A DNA stretch of 33,574 nucleotides from Candidatus Aminicenantota bacterium (GTDB taxonomy: Bacteria > Acidobacteriota > B3-B38 > Guanabaribacteriales > B3-B38), in NCBI GenBank assembly GCA_029880275.1, contig JAOUOQ010000002.1:1-33574 (forward strand), read 5' to 3'. Below, piece by piece: positions 1 through 7,868 of this stretch. The number at the start of each line of letters is the position of its first letter. Within the stretch, counting starts at the first letter, position 1. Below the pieces are notes generated by a model that had not been told where the DNA came from, ran no database searches, and was given only the letters and a program-made list of their open reading frames with translations. A program made the translations under genes and the position numbers.

Positions 1-1
1 G

Positions 2-382
2 AGTGCTGCCGAGAGCATTACCATCGACCTGGAGGAGCTGATCGAAAAGGGGAACCCGGAGCTGAACCTACCAGTCCAGGCGGGAGATGTGATAAGCATT
101 CCCCCTGAGAAGTATATATATGTCTATGTCTTTGGGGCAGTGAACTCGCCGGGGCAGTTGGAAGTCAAAGAATCAGAGCAAATCACCGTCTTGCAGGCCA
201 TAACCAAAGCCGGTGGTCTTACCGACAGGGCCGCCAGGACAAGGATTAAAATCATCCGCCAGGAGGAAAACGGCAAAAAGCAAATCATCAAGGTAGATCT
301 CAAAGACATTATCAAGGGGAAGAAGAAGGATATCATTCTCCAAAAGGATGACATTGTCATCGTCCCGGAGACCTTTTTCTAA
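2..382 (+). CDS. Polysaccharide export protein (Wza/OPX-like), 3' end only
   Basis: The reading frame is open from the left edge of the window, so only the last ~126 codons are present and the real start lies upstream. The visible part ends one SLBB-type unit (LPVQAGDVISIPP near residues 23-35 of the fragment) and contains a further one, with YVFGAVNSPGQLEV, then LQAITKAGGLTDRAA, and a closing KDDIVIVPE. This pattern is typical of the periplasmic SLBB domains of outer-membrane polysaccharide export (OPX) proteins, which form the export channel. The gene is followed 23 bases later by the length-control kinase, its usual partner. The N-terminal poly-export domain and lipoprotein signal are not in the window, so their presence is assumed. 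A GTG at 89 would be an internal codon, not the start. Confidence 0.85.
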   Translation, partial: SAAESITIDLEELIEKGNPELNLPVQAGDVISIPPEKYIYVYVFGAVNSPGQLEVKESEQITVLQAITKAGGLTDRAARTRIKIIRQEENGKKQIIKVDLKDIIKGKKKDIILQKDDIVIVPETFF

Positions 383-405
383 TGGAAATTTAACAGGGGA
401 GAATA

Positions 406-2661
406 ATGGAAGAGAATCTGCAGAGGGAAATCAATATCAAGGAGTATTGGCATGTGATAAGGAAGAGGCGATGGACAATCTATACTGTGGTCATAATTCT
501 GGTAATCACAGGAACTATCGGCTCCTTCGTTGCCAAGCCGACCTATAAGGCGACCTGTACCCTGCAGATCGAAAGGGAGAACCCAAAGGTGGTATCCTTT
601 GAAGAGATATTTACTATCGATTCTTCCCAACAGGATTTCTACCAAACCCAATATAAGCTTATCCAGAGCCGTTCGCTGGCAAGGAGAGTCATCAAAAATC
701 TAAATTTGACCTCCCGTCCTGAGTTTTCTCCAGGAAGCAAAGTGGGAATTTTAGGGAGAATAAGAAATATATTTCGCAGTAACAAAGGTGAAAAGAGCGA
801 GGAGTTGGTGAACCCCTACACCGGCTTGATTGACATCTTCTTGAGCAGGCTGCAAGTGGAGCCTATTAGAAACAGCAGGCTGGCTGAAATCTCCTTCATA
901 AGCAATAATCCCAGGCTTTCTGCCGAAGTGATCAATGCGGTGGCGGAGGGATTCATCGAGTCGAACCTGGAGGCGAAGTACTACGCCTCCAAGGAAGCAC
1001 ACGATTTCCTGAGCAAGCAGATCGAGGAGCTGAAAAAGGAGATCGCCTCCAAAGAGGAAGATATGCAGCAATACGCCGGACAGAAAGGCATTATTGCCCT
1101 GGAGGGAGATGAAAACATCATTATAAGCAAGCTGGCGGACCTGAATGCCGAATATACCAGAGCTCAAACCGAAAGGATAGCCAAGGAATCTTACTATAAT
1201 CAGATGAAAAACGCCTCCCCCGATTCCATCCCCGAGGTGTTAAGAAATCCCGTGATTCAAGACCTCAAGAAGGAATATGCCAGGCTGGAAAGAGAGTATG
1301 CCCAAAAATCAGAGCGCTTTAAGGCAGATTGGCCAGAGATGGTAAGGCTCAAAACAGAGTTCGAAAATACAAAACAGAGACTGGACAAGGAGATAAACGA
1401 TATAGTAACCAAGGTGAGGAAATCAGCGGAATCGGAGTATAAAACATCCCTGACAAGAGAGAGTGCGTTAAAAGAGATGCTCGATAAGCAGAAAGCTGAG
1501 GCGATAGAACTCCAAAGAAATTCCATCCTCTATACTACTCTGAAGACCGAGGTGGAAAACAAGCGGAAGCTCCTGGACTCGTTGATGAAAAGGGAGGATG
1601 AAACAGGTGTCTCGGCAGAGTTAAGGGATCTGGGAACCAGCAACATCAGAATAGTCGACCGGGCAGAGATACCTCAGAGCGCATACCGACCAAGAAAGAA
1701 GTTGAACATTATGTTAAGCATCTTTGTCGGTTTGATGCTGGGGACCGGCTTAGCCTTTTTCCTTGAGTATCTGGATAGCTCTTTGAAGAACAAGAAAGAT
1801 GTGGAAATTTATCTGAACCTTCCCACCCTGGCTATTATCGCTTCCCTTGACGGATTAAAAACTTCCAAAGCTTACAAATATGGATACCGTTTTTATTACG
1901 GGATTAAGGGCTCTGAAGAAATGCCAAAATCTATTGAAAAAATTACTCAAACTAATCCTATGTCCTCTATCTCCGAAGCCTATAGGTCAATGCGCACCTC
2001 TCTCTTGCTATCGTCTCCGGAATCCCCACCGCAGGTAATATTGATTACCAGCAGCCAACCCTCTGAGGGAAAAACAATAACCTCAGTAAATCTGGCCATT
2101 ACCTTCACCCATTTAGATAAAAGGGTTCTATTGCTTGAGGGTGACCTGAGGAAGCCCAAGCTTGCCCGCATATTCAATCTTAATAAAGACCCTGGATTAA
2201 CTAGTTTTCTTACCCAGGACATTGATATTGTTACCATAATCAAAAGGACGAATATCGCTAATCTATATGTTATTCCTTCTGGTCCATTGCCCCCTAACCC
2301 AGCGGAATTATTAAGCTCTTCAAAGTTTGATGCTCTAATTGAAGCTTGCCGCGGTTCATTCGCTCACATAATTATAGATTCTCCCCCCTTACTCGCATTT
2401 ACTGATGCCCAGTTGCTGGGTAATAAAGTTGACAGGGTGATATTGGTGGTCAAAGGAGCGGATACGCCAAGAGAAGCGGTTATGCTGGGGAAAGAGAAAT
2501 TAAACAATGCCAAAATAGTAGGGATTGTGCTAAACAATTTAGATGTAATTGAACATCACCATTATTGCCGACATTATTACTACTATGGTAAGAAATATCA
2601 TTATTACCATGGCAAGAAATATCAAGATAAAAAGAAGCAAACGGAAAAGAGGATTCTGTAA
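406..2661 (+). CDS. Wzz-type chain-length protein fused to a BY-kinase (Wzc/GumC-like tyrosine autokinase)
   Basis: This 751-residue inner-membrane protein is predicted to control polysaccharide length and export together with the OPX protein just upstream. It has a Wzz domain with a first membrane helix at about residues 24-44, a long periplasmic coiled-coil region (about 190-410), a second helix at about 432-458, and a cytoplasmic P-loop tyrosine kinase. Kinase motifs are Walker A ITSSQPSEGKT (about 547-557), Walker A' LLLEGDLRKP (about 575-584; the more usual form is LLIDADLRRP) and Walker B HIIIDSPP (about 654-661). The C-terminal tail (about 713-739) holds nine tyrosines mixed with seven histidines, the expected autophosphorylation cluster but unusually His-rich. 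The start is supported by an AGGGGAGA ribosome site upstream of the ATG. Identification is firm; the sugar it serves is unknown. Confidence 0.95.
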   Translation: MEENLQREINIKEYWHVIRKRRWTIYTVVIILVITGTIGSFVAKPTYKATCTLQIERENPKVVSFEEIFTIDSSQQDFYQTQYKLIQSRSLARRVIKNLNLTSRPEFSPGSKVGILGRIRNIFRSNKGEKSEELVNPYTGLIDIFLSRLQVEPIRNSRLAEISFISNNPRLSAEVINAVAEGFIESNLEAKYYASKEAHDFLSKQIEELKKEIASKEEDMQQYAGQKGIIALEGDENIIISKLADLNAEYTRAQTERIAKESYYNQMKNASPDSIPEVLRNPVIQDLKKEYARLEREYAQKSERFKADWPEMVRLKTEFENTKQRLDKEINDIVTKVRKSAESEYKTSLTRESALKEMLDKQKAEAIELQRNSILYTTLKTEVENKRKLLDSLMKREDETGVSAELRDLGTSNIRIVDRAEIPQSAYRPRKKLNIMLSIFVGLMLGTGLAFFLEYLDSSLKNKKDVEIYLNLPTLAIIASLDGLKTSKAYKYGYRFYYGIKGSEEMPKSIEKITQTNPMSSISEAYRSMRTSLLLSSPESPPQVILITSSQPSEGKTITSVNLAITFTHLDKRVLLLEGDLRKPKLARIFNLNKDPGLTSFLTQDIDIVTIIKRTNIANLYVIPSGPLPPNPAELLSSSKFDALIEACRGSFAHIIIDSPPLLAFTDAQLLGNKVDRVILVVKGADTPREAVMLGKEKLNNAKIVGIVLNNLDVIEHHHYCRHYYYYGKKYHYYHGKKYQDKKKQTEKRIL

Positions 2662-2738
2662 AAGAGCCCCATGCTCATATTTGAACTATTCCATTCTGTT
2701 CAGTAAGAGGAGTATCTATGGCGGTAATGGACGCAATT

Positions 2739-2744
2739 TATAAT
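2739..2744 (+). promoter_or_regulatory. Possible -10 box (TATAAT) upstream of the cupin-nusG pair
   Basis: A perfect TATAAT sits in the 172-base gap after the kinase gene, about 90 bases before the cupin-like gene. I see no good TTGACA-like -35 at the normal spacing, so this is only a weak promoter candidate. The gap is otherwise featureless. Confidence 0.2.
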
Positions 2745-2833
2745 ATAACTACAGAAAGGAAAAGCACTCTTTCTTATCCAAAGTATAAAAAGAGGGGCTT
2801 AGAATCTTTATAACAATTTATCGGTAGTTATGA

Positions 2834-3133
2834 ATGATGGTAGAAAGAAACGACAACCCTTGGGGTCGAGAGATTATCATTACCAGAACAGGCAGAGGTG
2901 AGGGACGAATATTAAAAATTAACAAAGGGGGAAAGGTAAAAGTTCCCGGTGAGGATGCCCGTCGTATCCTTTTTTTAAACAAAGGAATGGTGGATATAGA
3001 AGTAACAACTATTAGTGAAATTTTCCACACAAAATTGACCCCGGGCAGAGCCTTTAGTTTTGATTACGGAGCAGAGGGAAAGATATCAGCATTGACTGAT
3101 AGTGAGGTCATCGAATTCTCCTATCGAAGATAG
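2834..3133 (+). CDS. Small cupin-like protein with metal-ligand histidines missing
   Basis: This 99-residue soluble protein follows the pattern of the single-cupin C-terminal domain of mannose-6-phosphate isomerase/ManC-type proteins: WGREIIITRTGRGEGRILKI, then a G-rich turn, a strand IEVTTI, then LTPGRAFSFDYGAEGKISAL and a final EVIEFS strand. In an active metal cupin the first motif would carry HxH and the second a late His. Here those positions read KVKVPGEDARR and YGAEGK, and the only histidine is elsewhere (FHTK). It is therefore either a binding or regulatory cupin or a distant relative. Two ATG codons are adjacent at the start and no clear ribosome site precedes them. It lies directly ahead of the NusG paralog, so it may share its transcript. 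The cupin assignment is by eye. Confidence 0.6.
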   Translation: MMVERNDNPWGREIIITRTGRGEGRILKINKGGKVKVPGEDARRILFLNKGMVDIEVTTISEIFHTKLTPGRAFSFDYGAEGKISALTDSEVIEFSYRR

Positions 3134-3217
3134 ATTAATGAGAGTAGTATAGCTATAACTCAAAATGTTAAGAGAATATTAGTTCACCTCTTCGGCTTAC
3201 TAATTTGAGGTTCAAAG

Positions 3218-3748
3218 ATGAGTCACTTTGGTCAAGGGAATGATGGTTGTCCTGAGTGGTATGCCGTCTTTACCCGAAGCAGGCACGAGTTTAAGGTCGA
3301 TCATAGATTATCTGACAAACAATTTGAGACCTTTCTGCCTGTAGTTAAGTCGCTACGGCGATGGAAGGACAGAAAGAAGTTTATTGAAAGACCACTGTTT
3401 TCTGGATACCTGTTCCTGCGTTGCCAGATGGACAATGAGAAATACCTGGAGATCCTGAAGACCAGCGGAGTGGTGAGAATCCTGGGAAATAACAAGAAGG
3501 AGTTATCCCCCATCTCGGATGAAGAGATTAAATCAATCAGGATATTAACCGAGAATAAGGCGACCATTAATCACTGCCCCTATGTGAAAGAGGGGGAAAT
3601 GGTGGAAATAGTAAATGGTCCCTTGACTGGTGCTAAAGGTATTCTTATACGCAGAGAGTTGTATAAATCTACAGTAGTGGTATCGGTCCATCTGTTAGGG
3701 AGAAGCATCTCGGTAGAGGTGGACAGCTGTGATATGATGGCGTGCTGA
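3218..3748 (+). CDS. NusG-family antiterminator (UpxY/RfaH-like paralog)
   Basis: This 176-residue protein has the NusG N-terminal domain (WYAVFTRSRHEFKVDHRL near residue 13, then FLPVVKSLRRWKDR and PLFSGYLFLR) and a C-terminal KOW domain (VKEGEMVEIVNGPLTGAKG, about residues 124-142). NusG paralogs encoded in capsule and exopolysaccharide loci bind RNA polymerase and suppress termination inside the long operon. UpxY of Bacteroides and RfaH of enterobacteria are the known models. The length matches UpxY-type proteins and the position between the export genes and the main glycosyltransferase run fits that role. Housekeeping NusG is less likely because no secE or rpl genes are nearby. Which leader it recognises cannot be read from the sequence. 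Confidence 0.88.
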   Translation: MSHFGQGNDGCPEWYAVFTRSRHEFKVDHRLSDKQFETFLPVVKSLRRWKDRKKFIERPLFSGYLFLRCQMDNEKYLEILKTSGVVRILGNNKKELSPISDEEIKSIRILTENKATINHCPYVKEGEMVEIVNGPLTGAKGILIRRELYKSTVVVSVHLLGRSISVEVDSCDMMAC

Positions 3749-3925
3749 GCTGGTCGAAGATTTTCCGCTAACGCTATTATAATCAGCACGATAAAAGTAA
3801 TCAATCTGGCGGTGTAAAGGCAGCTTATGTAGCTGAGAAAGCGGAGCTGTATATATTTGTGTAATCAAAAATCAAATGTTCATAAAAATAGTCTTTTATA
3901 ATCTACTCTCCTTTTGGATAAGCTT
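3749..3925 (+). promoter_or_regulatory. Leader-like region downstream of the nusG paralog
   Basis: No gene is visible in this stretch. It contains GGCGGT at 3808-3813, which matches the first half of the enterobacterial ops element GGCGGTAGCGTG but not the second half. A short hairpin follows (CAGCT / AGCTG, 3821-3835). A perfect TATAAT lies at 3897-3902, without a convincing -35. These could form a leader where the NusG paralog loads on RNA polymerase before the operon body, but this is suggestion only. Confidence 0.25.
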
Positions 3926-4087
3926 AAAGAGAAGATGGGAGACACGAGCGTATAAGATTTAAATGGGGTTCACTATGTTCGATGCGATAATTGTCGGCTC
4001 AGGACTTGCCGGGAGCCATGCAGCGTATCTATTAGCTAAAATAGTATAAGATAGCTTGATATTGGAGGGCAGAAAGATTCCCAAAAA
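3926..4087 (+). pseudogene. Decayed 5' fragment of a geranylgeranyl-reductase-like gene
   Basis: Aligned by hand without gaps to 5142-5303, this stretch is about 80% identical (130 of 162 bases). The match begins 49 bases before the start codon (4 mismatches in that leader) and continues into the coding region. The ATG at 3975 opens a reading frame giving MFDAIIVGSGLAGSHAAYLL, nearly the same as the start of the intact oxidoreductase at 5191. The frame hits TAA at 4047-4049 but stays readable in the same phase (LILEGRKIPK) until similarity fades. The rest of the gene is absent. With the intact copy it brackets the methyltransferase gene, which suggests a recombination event or an old duplication followed by loss. 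Confidence 0.85.
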
Positions 4088-4171
4088 CTTATTAGACTTT
4101 CATACGAATAGTTATTGCATGGACTAAATTGAAAGTTCCTATATTATACTTGATGTTTGGTTCAATTAAAA

Positions 4172-5131
4172 ATGCAATGCGAAATTTGTGGCAATAAAGA
4201 AAACAGTAGAAATTATAAAGTAAAAGAGATGATGTTCGGATTTAGAGATACATTTAATTATTTTGAATGTTCTTACTGTGGGTGTCTTCAGATCTCTGAG
4301 ATACCAAAAAATATGTCAAAATATTATCCTTCAAAATATTATTCTTTTCAAAAAAAAATAATTATCCGCGAGAACCAAATAAAGAGTTTTTTTAGAAAAC
4401 ATAGGGATATTTCTGCAATTACTGGCAAAGGACTCATAGGAACCATAACTTCCAAATTTTTCCCTGCTTCTACTTTCTTTACACATTTGAGAAATGTAGA
4501 TATTAACTTAAAATCAAAAATTTTAGATGTAGGATGCGGTACTGGTATTTTATTAAATATTTTAAGCAATGTTGGGTTTGAAAACTTACTGGGCATAGAT
4601 CCATATATTGAAAACGACATAATAAATAAAAAAGGACTTATGATTTTAAAAAAAAATATTCATGAGTTAGAAGAGAATTTCGAATTAATAATATTTAATC
4701 ATTCTTTTGAACATATTTCAGATCCCATTAAAACAATTAAAAAAGTATCAGAACTTTTATTAGAAAATGGCGTATGCTTGATCAGAGCTCCAACAACGTC
4801 TTCTTATGCTTGGAAAAAATATAGACATAATTGGGTACAAATAGACGCCCCAAGACATTTTTTTATATACTCTATTGAAAGCATTAAAATATTAGCTAAT
4901 CAAGCTGGATTGACATTAAAGAATATAATATACGATTCAACTAGCTTACAATTTTGGGGTAGCGAGCAATATGTAAATAATATTCCTCTTTGTTCAAGCA
5001 TTTCATATCGAAATAATCCGCATAAAAGTATATTTTCTTCACGTGAAATTGCATATTTTGAGAGAAAAGCTAAATCTCTTAATAAGAAAAATTTAGGAGA
5101 TCAAGCCACATTTTATTTAACTAAGATTTAG
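4172..5131 (+). CDS. Class I SAM-dependent methyltransferase with N-terminal Cys cluster
   Basis: This 319-residue protein starts with two CxxC pairs (MQCEICG and, about 30 residues on, CSYCG), a probable zinc knuckle seen in many polysaccharide-locus methyltransferases. SAM motif I is ILDVGCGTG near residues 117-125, followed by GIDPY and the FNHSFEHISDP motif (the usual place of motif II/III). A late WVQIDAPRHFFIYS stretch is typical of Methyltransf_23-like proteins. It probably methylates a nucleotide sugar or a glycan residue; the substrate is not visible. I prefer the ATG at 4172 over the TTG at 4157, because the Cys motif begins at once. The gene is far more AT-rich than both neighbours (13 G/C in the 60 bases 4321-4380) and sits inside a repeat bracket, so it looks like a recent arrival. 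Confidence 0.88.
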   Translation: MQCEICGNKENSRNYKVKEMMFGFRDTFNYFECSYCGCLQISEIPKNMSKYYPSKYYSFQKKIIIRENQIKSFFRKHRDISAITGKGLIGTITSKFFPASTFFTHLRNVDINLKSKILDVGCGTGILLNILSNVGFENLLGIDPYIENDIINKKGLMILKKNIHELEENFELIIFNHSFEHISDPIKTIKKVSELLLENGVCLIRAPTTSSYAWKKYRHNWVQIDAPRHFFIYSIESIKILANQAGLTLKNIIYDSTSLQFWGSEQYVNNIPLCSSISYRNNPHKSIFSSREIAYFERKAKSLNKKNLGDQATFYLTKI

Positions 5132-5190
5132 AGGTTATTGAAAAGAGAAAATGGGAGACTCGAGAGTATAAGATTTAAGTGGGGTTCACT

Positions 5191-6345
5191 ATGTACGATG
5201 CGATAATTGTCGGTTCAGGACCTGCCGGAAGCCATGCTGCCTATCTGCTGGTAAAGATGGGATACCAGGTTCTGCTCATAGAGGGGAGAAAGACTCCCAA
5301 ACAATCCATAAACTGCTCCGGCATAATAGGTCTGGAGGCATTTCGGGAATTTGACCTCTGGGAAGTCCCCATTTTGAATCGTATAAATAAATTCAAATTT
5401 ATATCCCCCGGCGGCAAATCGTTTATCTACCAATCTGATTCTGACCTGGCTCTGGCAGTTGACCGCTCTGGCTTTGACTCTTATTTGACCCGCAGAGCGA
5501 TAAGCGCGGGAGCATCTTTTCTGGATGAGAGCTGGGTGAGGAAAATCCTGACAGATGAAAATGAGGTGAAGGTGTGCATACAAGCTAAAGGTCGCAGCTT
5601 TGAGTTGCGTGCTAAGGTGGGGGTAATAGCGGTGGGATATGGCTCCTCTCTGCTCAAGATGGTAGGGCTTAAAAGCCCCCCGCGCTATATTGAGGCGGTT
5701 CAGGCAGAGGTTTACGGCTCAGGATTTGACCATACCGAGGTATATTTGGGAAACAAGGTTGCCCCCGGCTCTTTTGCCTGGCTTATCCCTTTAGGAGACG
5801 AAAGGGGATTAGTGGGGCTTACCACAGAAAAAGACTCTTTTCAACATCTGCAATTCCTATCACATAAGTTACAAGCTGAGAAAGACATCTCCAGGGTAAC
5901 AAATTTGCAGCACAGTACCATTCCTTTGGGTATCATTCCTAAAGCCATTACAAGAAGAATCCTTGTTGTGGGAGAAGCAGCCGGGCAGGTGAAGACCACC
6001 ACCAATGGCGGTATCTATTATGGGATGATTGGGGCGGAGATAGCTTCCCAGGTCTTAAATAAGGCCTTTCAGCAGAACCGCTTTGACGAAGAGATCTTTC
6101 ATGAATACGACCAATTGTGGAGAGCAAAACTTGCTCCAGAGATTCAGTTAGGGCTTAAATTGAGGGAGATATATTCCCTTTTAAGTGACTCCAGGATTGA
6201 TATGCTGTTCAACATTGTGAGCATGGATGGACTTTTGCCAATTATAAAGAAAAATCTTAATTTTGACTGGCATAAAGGATTGATCTCATCCCTTATTTCA
6301 AACCCTCTTATCCGAAGACTTCTCAGCGTTAAGCTTCAAGGTTGA
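5191..6345 (+). CDS. FAD-dependent oxidoreductase, geranylgeranyl reductase family
   Basis: This 384-residue flavoprotein has the dinucleotide-binding start VGSGPAG (residues 7-13) with the following acidic strand end LLIEGR, and the second FAD motif VVGEAAGQVKTTTNGGIYYG near residues 259-278. That late motif is diagnostic of the geranylgeranyl/digeranylgeranylglycerophospholipid reductase family, which saturates isoprenoid chains. Family members are known from archaeal lipids, dolichols, chlorophyll side chains and quinones. In a polysaccharide operon a polyprenyl lipid carrier is an attractive substrate, but nothing in the sequence proves it. I chose the ATG at 5191 over the GTG at 5179 because it begins directly at the FAD motif. 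Its leader and first codons are duplicated upstream at 3926-4087. Confidence 0.85.
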   Translation: MYDAIIVGSGPAGSHAAYLLVKMGYQVLLIEGRKTPKQSINCSGIIGLEAFREFDLWEVPILNRINKFKFISPGGKSFIYQSDSDLALAVDRSGFDSYLTRRAISAGASFLDESWVRKILTDENEVKVCIQAKGRSFELRAKVGVIAVGYGSSLLKMVGLKSPPRYIEAVQAEVYGSGFDHTEVYLGNKVAPGSFAWLIPLGDERGLVGLTTEKDSFQHLQFLSHKLQAEKDISRVTNLQHSTIPLGIIPKAITRRILVVGEAAGQVKTTTNGGIYYGMIGAEIASQVLNKAFQQNRFDEEIFHEYDQLWRAKLAPEIQLGLKLREIYSLLSDSRIDMLFNIVSMDGLLPIIKKNLNFDWHKGLISSLISNPLIRRLLSVKLQG

Positions 6346-6413
6346 GGCGGGAAAAAATCCCATAGGGTCTGAAAAAGTTCAGAGCACGAAGGTTTAATCT
6401 GCGAGGTCTAATT

Positions 6414-7838
6414 GTGCCTGATATAAAAATTAAAATATGTAATCACATTATTGAAGGAGGGATAATTTCCCTGATACTTTTCAGCCCTTTAGCCTTCGGC
6501 TCGGTAGAGCCCTGGGCCTACTCAATTATTGAAATCACTGTCATTTTTCTCAGCCTGATATGGCTCATAAAAATATGGATGAAGAGCTCAGTCAAAAATA
6601 GACATGCTAACCCATCTACTTTTGGTTTAGATTACCTCAAAACTCCCCTCAATCTGCCTATCCTTATCTTTATAGGATTTATTCTCTTGCAGTTAATACC
6701 TTTGCCTGAGCCTATTCTGAAGGCTGTTTCTCCTCATACTCACGAGATATATATGGAAAGCCAGAACGCAATAAATCAAATAAGCAACGAGCAATTATCA
6801 CCACAAGCGAAAATAGGCTCTCGCTCGCTATCTCTAAATCCTTACACAACCAAAAACGAGCTGTACAAAATAATTGCCTATGCTCTGCTCTTTTTCCTTA
6901 TCATAAATAATATAAATAGTTTTAAGAAAATCAGGAGAATGCTTGCTTACATCGTCATATTTGCTTTTTCCTTATCCCTGTTTGCCATTATTCAGAAACT
7001 GACCTGGAACGGTAAGATCTATTGGTTTAGAGAATTAAGGTATGGTGGCGGGCCTTTTGGTCCCTATGTAAATCACAATCATTACGCCGGCTATATGGAA
7101 ATGGTAATTCCCCTAGCAATCGGGCTGATATTTCTCAATAAGGATTTTAATAAAAAACTTATGTTAGGCTTTATGACCATAGTTATGGCGGGAACAGTTT
7201 TTATGTCAAATTCAAGGGCCGGTATGGTCAGCTTGATCTGCTCCCTTGTTTTCCTATTACTGATGTTGTCGTTTACAAAAAATCCTAAACATCGGTTCCC
7301 CATGGTATTTTTGATAGTTATAAGCCTTCTGCTATTTCTTGGCTATATAGGAATATTATCGGATTCTTTGAACCGGATATTCACGCTCACGGAACCGGAT
7401 AGACTCGCCCAGGAGCTGCGTCCAAAAGTGTGGAAAGATAGCTTATATTATTTCAAAGACTTTCCCATATTCGGTTCAGGACTGGGTACTTTTGAAAATG
7501 TATTCCCGAAATATAAATCTTTTACTAACCAAATGACTTTTTTGTTCGCGGAGAATGATTATCTTCAAACATTAACAGAATGCGGTGCTCTGGGATTTTC
7601 GATAATTTTATGGGGGATCATCGTTTTTTCCGGCGCAATCTTTAGATATGTTAAGAAAGACCCTGTAACCATCTGTTTAGTCACATCGGTGGTGGCCATA
7701 GCCATTCACAGCCTTTTCGATTTTAATCTCCACATACCGGCCAATGCAGTCATTTTTTCTATAATAATCAGCTTAATCTTTGCCTGGAATTATGCCAGAG
7801 GTTATGGCGAAGCCGGAGATGATAAAAAGCAACTATAA
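6414..7838 (+). CDS. O-antigen ligase/polymerase family membrane protein (Wzy/WaaL-like), first copy
   Basis: This 474-residue protein is built of about ten or more hydrophobic helices with a large soluble loop. It carries the Wzy_C/WaaL-type pattern: GPYVNHNHYAGYMEM in the first half of the domain, SNSRAGMVSL in the middle, then a GSGLGTFENVFP loop and LTECGALGF near the end. Such proteins join or polymerise lipid-linked glycans at the periplasmic face. Whether this is the polymerase or a ligase cannot be told from sequence. The start is GTG at 6414, with GAGGT seven bases upstream. The next gene, 30 bases on, encodes a membrane-anchored TPR protein, a partner that in other bacteria is often fused to the ligase C-terminus. 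Confidence 0.85.
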   Translation: MPDIKIKICNHIIEGGIISLILFSPLAFGSVEPWAYSIIEITVIFLSLIWLIKIWMKSSVKNRHANPSTFGLDYLKTPLNLPILIFIGFILLQLIPLPEPILKAVSPHTHEIYMESQNAINQISNEQLSPQAKIGSRSLSLNPYTTKNELYKIIAYALLFFLIINNINSFKKIRRMLAYIVIFAFSLSLFAIIQKLTWNGKIYWFRELRYGGGPFGPYVNHNHYAGYMEMVIPLAIGLIFLNKDFNKKLMLGFMTIVMAGTVFMSNSRAGMVSLICSLVFLLLMLSFTKNPKHRFPMVFLIVISLLLFLGYIGILSDSLNRIFTLTEPDRLAQELRPKVWKDSLYYFKDFPIFGSGLGTFENVFPKYKSFTNQMTFLFAENDYLQTLTECGALGFSIILWGIIVFSGAIFRYVKKDPVTICLVTSVVAIAIHSLFDFNLHIPANAVIFSIIISLIFAWNYARGYGEAGDDKKQL

Positions 7839-7868
7839 ACTCAGCATTCCATAGCTTCACATTTAGAA

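Noticed and set aside
2549..2743. 64-codon plus-strand open frame overlapping the kinase end
   Set aside because: It runs through the Tyr/His codons of the kinase in another frame and has no domain of its own.
4157..4171. TTG start for the methyltransferase
   Set aside because: The ATG at 4172 begins directly at the Cys motif; the extra five codons have no support.
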